Program-made: the position numbers and the translations under genes
Notes under the pieces: generated by a model
The model's database searches: none
Seen by the model: only the letters and a program-made list of their open reading frames with translations
Told to the model about the DNA's origin: nothing
Source: Anagrus nilaparvatae
Lineage: Eukaryota > Arthropoda > Insecta > Hymenoptera > Mymaridae
Direction of reading: 5' to 3'
Length of the DNA: 64,000 nucleotides
Assembly (NCBI GenBank): GCA_022575985.1
Contig: JAKSXM010000238.1
Location: 13,038,001-13,102,000 of the forward strand
Shown: positions 35,871-46,600 of the stretch, one piece after another
Layout of the letters: every line of letters begins with the position of its first letter
Numbering within the stretch: position 1 is the first letter of the stretch

Positions 35871-37225
35871 CGTCACTTCCATAATACGGTATGGTTTAGA
35901 GAAAGGTCTTACTAATTTTGCCAAAAACCTTAATTTTTGAAGAGATGGGAAACTTTTACCCTAATTAGATCACCCACGTTAAATTTGGCTTTCTTACGGC
36001 CTTTATTGTAATTTTTAGCCTGCCTAGCCGAGGCTTTAAACAAAAATCTTTTTATCAGATCATGATAGGCTTCAAGCCGTGCCATACGGTCCCCCTATTT
36101 ATTTGGTTCAAAGTTGACATTTTTGCGACTTGAAATGTCAGCCAGCTTTGATGAATTGGGAGGTTAGACATTCCTACCATAATTCAAGAAAAACGGCGAG
36201 AAACGAGCCGAATCTGGCTATTCACACGTTCCACGGCATTCCCCTGTGCGTGATATGCTGGTATTGTGGTGTGTTTTATGCCATAGCTTTCGAGACGACT
36301 GTCAATATACATATTTAGGAATTCCGTATCATTATCCGTATGTACCGTGGAAGGAAATACATATACCGCAAATACGTCTTGTTCAAGGACTTTCCAGATA
36401 CGGGGACCATCAGCCACCCTTCGAGGCCTAGTAATGACGAATTTTGTGAACAAGTTCTGAACAACTAGGACATACTGCAACCTATTTTTAGTTAAAGGCA
36501 ATGGACCCATTATATCCGTAGCTATAATACTCCAGGGTTCATTTTGTTCTCGTATTTCCATAACTCCAGTAGGACCAGTTCTCGGCACTTTACCTTCCTG
36601 GCAGATTTCACAATTTTCTAAGTATCGCGCTACATCAACAGACATGCCAGGCCAGTAATAATGCCTTGAAACTAGTTCTAAAATTTTATCCCGACCTAAG
36701 TAACCAGACTGTGGAGGATCGTGACATTCAGAGATTATATCTCTAGTCCTTTTATATGGTAAGACAAGTTTCCAACTATCCAAATCTATCATAAGTGGGT
36801 CTATCCAGGGATGTGCTTTATGAAAGTATAACTTATTATCTTTTATTTGCAAGTCTGGGTACTTGTCAGGATGGGATTCGACTATTCATTTTATTCTGGT
36901 ACCAAGGATCCTGAACAAGATCATCAACCAAAGAAGCAACCTGATTTTCAAAAGCTCGAGAGAGAGCATCGGGTACATGAAGATCCGTTCCGGCTATATG
37001 TACGATTTCGGGTTGATATGCCAAAAGTTCCAAAGCCCAACGACCTAATCTGCCCGTAGGGTCCTTAATTTTTGTAAGCCATTGAGATTTGAATAATCGG
37101 TAATGACCGTCAATTCATAACCTTCGACGTAAGGTCGTAATTTCCTAATTCCCTAAAGGACGGCAAGGCATTCTTCTTCCGTGGTAGTCCACTTACGTTC
37201 TGTCGATGTCAAATATCCATTTGAA
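35871..37225 (-). mobile_element. Dead Ty3/gypsy pol fragment, copy 2 (RNase H, integrase)
   Basis: Inverted copy of 19680-21060. Integrase reads open from 36852 to 36184 with the HHCC finger and D,D,E residues. A small deletion near 36880 breaks the frame further upstream, and the RNase H part ends abruptly at about 37225. It shares with copy 1 the same stop after VSRRFS and the same one-base frameshift between RNase H and integrase. Confidence 0.85.
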
Positions 37226-38978
37226 TAGAATTATTGAGCAATAATTTAGTAAATTCTGGACAAAATAAAAATATTCAAAAGGTTTCAAATTCGTCTTGAG
37301 TAATTAAGTACACTTAAAAAAAATATTTTTTTTTATTTTATGAATTATATTAGGACGTCCTCAAAGCCGTCCTAAAGCTCTCATAAATGAATGTCCTGCA
37401 GTACGTCTTTAGTTTTATGTGGGAATACTATCGAATTCGAATCCAGTTTTAGAATCAAAAAAATAAATTCGATTAGAATTTAATTTTAGTGACATTTAAA
37501 TTCTTATAGAATTCGATCTAGGATTTTTTCCAATCAATTATCAAACTCGTTTCGAACTAAGGGTATTTTTTTCGAATTCGATTCTAATTTGAATTGAATT
37601 TGAATACAAAAATAATTTTTTTCTTGGAGAAATGAATGGTCAGAGGAAAAATAACTAATTAAAAAACAAATTTATTATTTTACGATAAAAATTGATTGAT
37701 TTATAAAATTTTTAAGTACAAAAACCGTCTTTTTTAAATAGAATCCCAATTTTTTTAAATATGATTTTCGAAAAAGCTTTATTTAACGATAAGTGGGTAA
37801 TTTTTTTATGTTTATAGGAAAATTTTTTTTTTCAAGTTCACGTTTTTTTCGCATTCTATATGGTTCATTAGTCGAAGTAAGTAAAAATTTAAATTGAACA
37901 TTATAAAAAAAAATTTTTTTTAATATAAAAATTTATGTATAACAATAATGTTAAAATAAAAATTCAATAAAAATGTAAAAAAAATAAAAAAAGTAAAATA
38001 GGACTAAAAAGTCATGAAAATCGGATATAACCACGGAACTATACCGTGGAATCGTGTTTTTCAATTTTTTTGATCAGTATATATGATTACGTAATATCCG
38101 CCTGATCAATAATGGTAAAGAGAGGGAGAACTGGGGAGAAATTTTTTGTGCTTTTTTTTTGTGCCAATTTTTTAGCGGTTTTTATGGAGGTCTTTTTTTT
38201 AAATAGCAGTTAAAAGTGAATAAATATTTTTTTTACAATTCGAGGTTGGTTTTGAGCTTCAATATTTATCAATTTATAAGAATTTAAGAATAATAAGAAA
38301 AAATAATAGACTTTTAGCGAATACAGGTTGGTTAATCATCATAATAATCATAATTATATATAGTAAACACATATCAAAAAATTCAAATATAATGAAAGAA
38401 TAACGATCAAAATATTATCGACTGCTCAAGTCAAATCAGTTTAACAATTTTTTTTTAAATATTTAAAATCCTTGTTATTATTTATACAGAACTCTTAATT
38501 GTACTTGAAAACAATTTTTATACACATACACAAATTTATAATTATTTAATTAATATAATTATTTATTTAATTTATGTTATTTAATTAAGTAATATAATTA
38601 ATTAAAAGTAGGCTCAATATATAAAATAAAATGTATGAGTCGTAATAATCGTCAATAAAATATTGCTGTGAAATAAAATAATTATGTACACTGAAAAAAA
38701 ATCCGCTTGTCACTGAAGGATTTTTGTTTGCAGCTAGTGAGATTCCGCGTGGGATGATAAACGGAATGATTTTTGCAATAATTGATACGATTGATGCGGC
38801 ATCAACGGTTTAAATTATTCAGTGTTTATATAATATTAAAAAATTAAAATAAAATTCAGATAATTTCTATAGTTGTTGTAAGTGATTAAAGTAATTTTTT
38901 TTTGTGCCAATTAAATATTATAAAGTCTTCACGTGGTTTATTCAAAGCAGAAGCGGAAATGACGATTCAGTTGTTTAT
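37226..38978. repeat. Repeat-rich spacer (includes second copies of two dispersed repeats)
   Basis: 37765-38140 repeats 32915-33300 in the same orientation. 38860-38968 repeats 33410-33520, including a scrap of the kinesin exon 3 start (AGAAGCGGAAATGACGATTC). The rest is AT-rich DNA with no gene seen. Confidence 0.6.
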
Positions 38979-39495
38979 TCCTGTTTTTTTGGTGCGCCAT
39001 CTTGGAAAATCAGAAATATGCTGGAGTGAAAAAAAGAAAATTTTCATTTATAAATTCGTTTTTCTCAACCTCGAAAACTCCCAGGTAACGTAGAAAGTCG
39101 TTTTTTCCTGTTTTTTTTTGGTCCGCCATCTTGGAAAATCGGAAAACATGTTGTGGTGAAAAATTGAAAATTTTCATTCAGAAAATCGTTTTTCTCAACC
39201 TCGAAAACCCCCAGGTAATGTAGAAAGTTGTTTTTTCCTGTTTTTTTGGTCCGCCATCTTGGAAAATCGGAAAACATGTTGGAGTGAAAAAATGAAAATT
39301 TTCATTAAGAAAATCGTTTTTCTCAACCTCGAAAACCCCCAGGTAACGTAGAAAGTTCCTTTTTTTCAGTTTGTAGATCCGCCATCTTGGAAAATGGGAA
39401 AATATGCTGGGGTAAAAAAATGAAAATTTTCTTTAATAAAAATGTTTTTCTCAACCTTGAAAACCCCCAGGTAATGTGGAAAGTTTCTTTTTTCA
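38979..39495. repeat. Tandem repeat, four copies of a ~128-bp unit
   Basis: Units start near 38979, 39107, 39237 and 39358. Each contains CGCCATCTTGGAAAAT, an A-rich part, GTTTTTCTCAACCT-GAAAA and CCCAGGTAA-GT-GAAAGT. The copies differ by a few substitutions and small indels, the fourth most. No coding capacity. Each unit carries a GCCATCTTG motif matching the YY1/Pho consensus. Confidence 0.85.
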
Positions 39496-39569
39496 TGTTT
39501 TTAATTTATTTTATTCAGGGAGTCGGACTCCCTGATTTAGGGAGTCGGACTACGTGGTTATTTTTGTTA

Positions 39570-40520
39570 GAGCTGGCACATCTTTAGCCATGCTACTTGG
39601 CGAAAGTTCAACTGCCTCAACAACTAGCGAATTTACAGCTGCTCCTTCAATACCAGATGCCACTTTTCAATTATTGACAACTCTTGCCAAAAAGGCTAGT
39701 AATTCTGGTCTAATTTTAAATCCCTCATATCAGTACCCTTCTTTGTAACTGTTTTTACTATAAAAGTTTCTCATAAAATAATAGAAAATTAATAAAAAGT
39801 AACTATTTTTAGCTGGTAGGCAGCAAAGTATTTCAGATTGTCCAATTGACACAATGCAATTATCTGAACCACTTTTGTGGTACATATTTTGAGTTTTGGA
39901 TAATCATTCAGTATTAACAATATTTACTTTAATGGGTGGTGTAAAAACACTTTGTGAAAATTTAGTCAAGTCAGACAAATTTCAAAGCATTAACAGTTCA
40001 ACAACTCCAGGAGTTTAGCTTTAGTGATGCAACATTTATCAAATGCTTCAAATTTAGCTCCTGTTGCCTCAATTACTAGGAGTAGCAGTAATAAAAAGTC
40101 ATCAAGTAATACAGAAACATCTATTGATGAAGGCCTTATGAACTTCGCACCATTGGGTACGGTTTCATGGTTGCATCCAACTGCTCAACCAGCTGATGTA
40201 CTTATTAACAGTTCAGCTCCACATATAGAAGAGCTAGAAGGCCGCTTAGTCTTATCATTTTTATCCAGATGAAACTTGAGTTGATTTAATAATTACTTTG
40301 CCTTGTGCTATTTTGTTAAAAGAAGTAGAACTTCATCCTCATTTAAATTCTTTATCAAGTAAATTTTTCTTTTCATATTAAAAGTACCTATTTTTACAAA
40401 TAAATTAATGTTGAAATTTAAAATATTATTTTAGCTTGTCCATCAGCAGTTGCTTTAGAGGTCTCACGAAAAGCAAATACATCATTGACTCATACAACCC
40501 CTAGAAAATGTTCTATCATC
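39570..40520 (+). pseudogene. BIRC6/Bruce pseudogene fragment with introns retained
   Basis: Three or four exon blocks match the giant ubiquitin-conjugating IAP protein BIRC6 (Bruce): SLAMLLGESSTASTTSEF (about 39574-39630), LLWYIF-VLDNHSVLTIFT (about 39865-39930), MQHLSNASNLAPVAS with PTAQPADVL (40027-40210), then a frameshifted YPDET-VDLI...LPCAILLKEV (40260-40345) with TGA where the family has Trp or Cys-Trp, then CPSAVALEVSR (about 40436-40470). Splice sites between the blocks are still recognisable, so this is a duplicated genomic segment, not a processed copy. It has several stops and frameshifts and ends near the fold-back element. Confidence 0.8.
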
Positions 40521-40555
40521 CCCTAAGTATGGGGTAAATTTTAAACATTTTTTAG

Positions 40556-41110
40556 TCGCTATATAAATTGATACTATGCACAAAAAAAGATCAACAGGCT
40601 TTAAAGACACTAAGTGGGACTATTAGAAATACAAAAAAAATAAATTTATACCGATTTGGCATATTTAACCCCTTCAGTGGGGTAGGGGGTACATTTTTAG
40701 CACAATATAGAAAACGAATATTTTGGGCTAAAATTATCATCTAGTAGGTATTTTTGCCCACTATTTTCATTTCTGAGGTCTATTTTTACATACCACCCCT
40801 AAAAAATAAGATATCATCTCCTAAAAATAATTTAAAATTTACCCCATGTTTAGGGGATGATATCTTATTTTCTAAGGGTTGTAAAAACAGACCTCAGAAA
40901 TGAAAATAGTGGAAAAAAATACCTATTAAATGATAATTTTAGCCCAAAATATTCGATTTCTATATTGTGCTAAAAATCTACCCTCCATTGAAGGGGTTAA
41001 ATATGCCAAATCGGTATAAATTTATTTTTTTTTTTATTTCTAATAGTCCCACTTAGTGTCTTTAAAGCCTGGAGATCTTTTTTTGTGCATAGTATTAATT
41101 TATATAGCGA
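40556..41110. repeat. Fold-back (MITE-like) element, ~555 bp
   Basis: Almost the whole element is two inverted arms of about 270 bases. Outer ends TCGCTATATAAATT (40556) and AATTTATATAGCGA (41110). Inner landmarks AGACACTAAGTGGGACTATT and its complement. Centre near 40840. Non-coding. It sits at the right edge of the BIRC6 pseudogene. Confidence 0.8.
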
Positions 41111-43611
41111 TCAATTCATTTTTCCCTGGAAATTCATTTCTTTAAGAAAAAAATCATTTCTACTGACCAAATGTCAATTTTTAGGTCAAATGCCTTTGAA
41201 AACTGTAAGTAGCAAGATTTACTTGTCCTTTTTTGACAATTTTCTTGAATAATTTATGAAAACAACATCATTTAGGAAGTTGTTTTTTCGACCAAAAGAT
41301 AGCAATCGTTTACGACGTTGTATTTAGAGAATATCATTTATTATATTGTAAACGATTTTGTATTTCACGTTGTATTTTTTCCCCCGGGAAAAATCATCAA
41401 TTTTAAAAATTTTTACAAAAAAAAAAAACACAGGTATTTATATATATATTTTTTTTTTATTATTTTCATTATTTAAATTTCACCTACAAACAACGAATCA
41501 CAGAACGTTACATTAGAATTTTTTCTTATATAATGTCATAAAATATCCATTTTTTCATTTCATTTCATTTCTAAAAAACTATTTCTTTTTTTTTTTAAAT
41601 AAAAAATTTTTTATTCAAGAAATATGTAAAATTTGTTTTTTTTTTTGTTTTTCTTATATAAAAAATAGGACATTGTAATGGATATAATATAATGTAAATT
41701 ATATTTTGTGTATATCGTCGTGTTAAATATACAATAATTAACGTAAAATATACAAGAATTTTTATTATTTTTTTTACTTTTTTCTTTTTAATATATAAGT
41801 AATAATAATAATGATAATAATAATTAATAATATACATTAAAATTTCTATATATACTCTGTTTTTATTAAAAATAATAATGTCCAAACATTTTCACATTAT
41901 CGATATACATACTCAGAAACAAACAAACACACATTGACAAAAATTTTCTTTAATTATAATAAAAAACATTCAACATAAAATTCATAATGTAATTAAAAAC
42001 TAGAGCACAAAAAATTTACAGATCAACATTCATTCAACTCTCTTTCGAAGCATTTATTTTGTCTTACAGGGCGGATTATCCTTTTATTCGGGAAAACATT
42101 TTTCTTTTTTTACACAATAATTAATGAATCGTCTACTAGTTTTATATTTGTTCCCTTAAGTACCAGTTGGCTAGTTTATACTTTTTCAATACACAAAATA
42201 ATATTTTTATATATAATATTGGAACTATTGACTTTTAAAGGCATTTTTTAGATTCTTTTACCTAAATATATTTTATTTAATTATTTATAAAGGCAAATTT
42301 TTTATTTACTTTGTATATCAACAGTTTTTTTCAGGATATTATCAAGTGCGCTGAATATTTAAAAATATACATATTTATATTTAATCGACGATTCATATAT
42401 AATATTTACACAATTTATGGAACCTTAAATTTTTTTAAAAACATTTTTTAATAATTGGCAGCACTTTATCACTTTTATTTATACTTTACTTCGTTTCTTA
42501 AAAAAAAAAAAAATTGTATATTCTTCCAACAAAAAAGTCAAAGGCTTTTTTCGTAAAATAGTTTTAAAACTTTCAATAATTATATAAGAGAGCACTGCAT
42601 TTATTTAATATCTTAAAAATTAACATTTTTCATTCATAACAAAAAGCACTTATTAATATAAAATTTATTTCCCGTCAATTATAATTAAATTACTTTTATT
42701 TATTTTTTTTTTTTTTTATTTTTTCATTTTTCTCTTAAAATTTAAAATTTACTTAATTAATTATATTTTATATATTAAAACATAACGTATATTATATACT
42801 TTATTTAATAATAAACGGATTTATATATATTTATACTTTATATTAATTATTTACAAAAGAAAAAATATTTTTCTTTTCTTTCTTATATAAAATCACAAGC
42901 GTTTTTTTTTTTTATTTTTTTTTTTATTTTAGCAATTTTTCATAATCACCAGATACTCTGGTGAATAAATTTTGAAAGAACAAATATAATTAAAATAAAA
43001 GCGTATTAGCCTGATGTCTCAAATCGATGATAATAATTTGTCTAAATTTAACAATTTATAAATTTTTTTAAAAAGAATTTTTCAGCTAAGTGACCTGCTC
43101 AGCTTACAAATAATAATAATTTTTCTTAACATTAGCCAAAAAACAAAAAATATTCCTAAACAATAAAATAACACAGAATTTTTTTTTCTCCAACATGAGA
43201 CAAAAGTACTAATTTTAATATATACAACAAATAAATCAGTCCTAATCAAAAAAAAAAAAAAAAAAAAAAAAACATTCTTATAATCCAGAAAAGTATAATA
43301 GAGAGAGATAATAAAGTGAATAATTTACATTTAATTATAATCTCACATTTAGACACAATTGTTTTATACAACGCTCGTTATAAATTGTTCTTTTTTTAAA
43401 ATCTTAAAACGTATACAACAATTAATATATTTACAAAAATTATATATAATATTGTGTCTTTAGGCACAATCGACAATTATATATGTGTGTGAAAGCGTGT
43501 CCATATATATTTAAATCATCATCATATTTTTAACTAATAATTAAAAAATTACCAAGCACCACAATAAAAAAAAAAGTAATAGTAAAAGTAGGTATTTATA
43601 ATTGGACATTA
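41111..43611 (-). other. Probable long 3' UTR and downstream flank of E74
   Basis: 2.5 kb of very AT-rich DNA after the E74 stop codon (on the - strand) with many TTTATT tracts (AATAAA on the gene strand). No coding sequence seen. A long 3' UTR is typical of E74, but its end cannot be set from sequence. Confidence 0.45.
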
Positions 43612-46600
43612 TCATGGTCCAGAACAATCAATTTCGATAATATCTTTAGGTACATCAACAAATTGATAAACTAATCTTTGACCATCAACTTTAGCTAATA
43701 TACCTCTTTGATAATAATATCTTAATGCCCTACCCATTGTTTCATAATTCATATCAGGTTTATTTTTATGTAAACCCCATAATCTAGATACAGCTTTTGA
43801 ATCAACTAATTTAAATACACCACGTTCACGATTAGTCCATTTAATGTATCTAGGACAATATTCTCTGTCTTGTAATAATTTTAACAAAAATTCCCATAAA
43901 TACGTTGTTGAACCTTCTCGTGATTTTCTTTTAATACCAGTTGTCGTTGTTGTTGTTGTATTGTTGTTTTGATGATTTTGTGAATTATTGTTATTATGAT
44001 GATGATGATGATGATTTGTACTACCATCAGGCGTACGAGATTTTTTAGCTTTTGATTTTTTAGGTCTTGGTGGAAAACCTAATTCTAATAAATAGAGATC
44101 ATCCGATACAGAACTCGTTGCTGCTTGGATAACACTTGTTGGTACACACGTGTTATTTAAATTTGTACTTGAAGATGATATTTGACTCGATATTTGACGT
44201 TGCTGCGTCGTATCGTTACCAGATAAATATTGACCGTTGTTCAATGGATTACCAGGATTACCATACATCGAATTTACGTAACTGCTGTAGGTTTCTGATA
44301 CTGCAATTAAAAAAAATAATTATTAATTCATATTGACTTATCAACTGATAAAAGTTCATTTCGTTAATCAACACTGCAATCGGAAGTGATTAATAAGTGA
44401 CTTAAGAACCCGGATTTCGCATATTGACCTAAACCAAGGTTAAGGGATACTCTTAACTCTTCTCGAATAATTAACGATCCAAAAATAGAAAAAAAAAAAA
44501 CGGAAATTTGCAAGATTTTTTCACCCATTAAAAAATAAAGTATATAATAATATGACCTTGAGTCGCGCCAAGAAAGTCATATAGCCAGTCACTGACCGGA
44601 ATATCTTTTTTTTTATTCTCTATAATAATAATGATAATAATATAATATTTTATTTCTTCTTCATCATCTTCATCTTTATCTCACCTACTTATGCAATTTT
44701 TCTCTCTTTATATCATATAATAATTATTATAAAGTTAAAATAATAATTTTAACATTTTTTTTTTTAATTTGAAGTCTAAAGGAAAAGAAGCAAGTTTTAA
44801 AATATTTCATAGTTTAATAAAATATATTATCTGTTGTAGACCTTGATGCTTTTTTTTTTTGCAAAAGTATTTTATACATGTATGTGTGTGTGTTGTATGC
44901 ATTCCTCTTCTTCAAAAGCAAAAAGGGGGCAGAGACCCAGGAAGGACAAGCGACTTCTTCTTCTTCCCCTTTTTCTTAACTTCTTTTTTTATTATCATCG
45001 TATTGACTATTTTCAAACCTTTTTTTTTTTATTCGCAATATTATTATCGTATCTCCCTTTAATACAAATTAAATTATTTCCTGTTAAATTAAAAAAGATG
45101 TTTCAAAAGTTACTAATAATAATTTTTTAAAAAATGTTATTTAAGAGAGTCAGTCCGTTACCAAATCATGAAAAAAAAAATAAAATGAGATGTTGTAACC
45201 TTTTATATTCACGTTATTTTATTTTTTTCGATTATACAATCCACCATATATATATACTACTATATTATAACACTTTTACTTTACATACAGCACGACATTG
45301 CAATATTTTTCGTATTATAAAAAGTTTTAAAATGCAAAGAGAAGGGGTAAATGAGGCCGGTAAAACATGAAAAATAATTTTTTTTTTGGTTCTAAAATAC
45401 CTTCACTGAGTGAAAATCTTTTTGATTAACGAAATTTTTTTTTAAAGAAATTTTATAGAAATAGTACTTACACGTAGGTGGTTGCCTGTAATGTAATTGA
45501 TGTAAATTTGTAGTTTGATGTAAATGATGATGATGTGGTGGACCCATACTGGTTGGCATTGTATGTTGCGGATGTTGGTGTGGATTGTGATGTGGTGAGT
45601 TCCCTCTGTGAGGATTATGATGATGATGTGTTTGTTGATGTGGATGTTGCTGTTGTTGTTGTAATTGTTGATGATGATATTGCGTTGGATGGTGTGTCGT
45701 TTGATGTGGATGATGTGGATGAAATTGTGGAGGTAAAAAACCTTGTGTCGTTTGATATATATTTGGACTGTGACACGAGGAAGACGACGAGGATGTGGAT
45801 GAAGATCTTCCTAATGCTGCTGTTAAATGTTGATGTTGTTGTTGATGTATGTGATGTTGCTGCTGTTGCTGTTGTTGGTTGTGATGTGCTATCGCAGCTG
45901 CTGCTGCCACAGTCAAGCCACCGGGTGTTACTTGCAAAGATGAATTTGGATTTAATCTTGCTTTTAATAATAAATTTGCATCTTCGTTTCCACCTGACGA
46001 TGTACTCGATTCAACGTCACTAACACCGCTATCGGCAGGACTTGCTGGCAGTGATCCACTTCCTACAATATTAATTAAATGAGAAAAATCGAATTATTAA
46101 ATTGCCTTTTGCAGAAAATAACAATAACGGATGTGTTAGTAAAAAAAAAAAAAATAAAAAAACTCGTTGGACAAGATCTATCAAGTGTATTTAGGAAGAG
46201 AGGACACCTTTTTGTAAAAGGAATTCCTGTTTCCCGTTGCAAAACGATGACAAAGGAAAGACACCTTATATACAGGTTTTTTTTTTTTGAGAAGATTCGC
46301 TGGGGGTCTATTTTTAGTTGCATTTCTAATTAAAGGTTTAGCTTTATGCAGATTTTTAATTTTTCTCATGCTTCTTTTATAAATAAAAAAATAGGGATCA
46401 TCTTCATTTTTTAGCTGCGGAAAAAAAAATTGTTATGCAAGAATGACGAACAGGTCCTTGCAAAAATGTCGTTAATGTTACCGGATTTTTTATTTTTTTT
46501 TTTCGCAAGGGTTATTTAATTTTAATTTATTCGGTTTTTAGTTTTATGCACTTGTTTATTATAAAAAGTAATTTTTTAAAAATAAAATAAGAATTAAAGA

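Noticed and set aside
19495..37225. An endogenous virus or intact mobile system bounded by the inverted pol copies
   Set aside because: No gag, protease, complete RT or envelope-like gene is present, and the enclosed DNA is pseudogenes and repeats. It is debris, not an intact element.
45535..46023. Asp/Val-rich 162-aa + strand frame
   Set aside because: Antisense of the Gln/His-repeat exon of E74; GAT/GTT repeats mirror CAA/CAT repeats.
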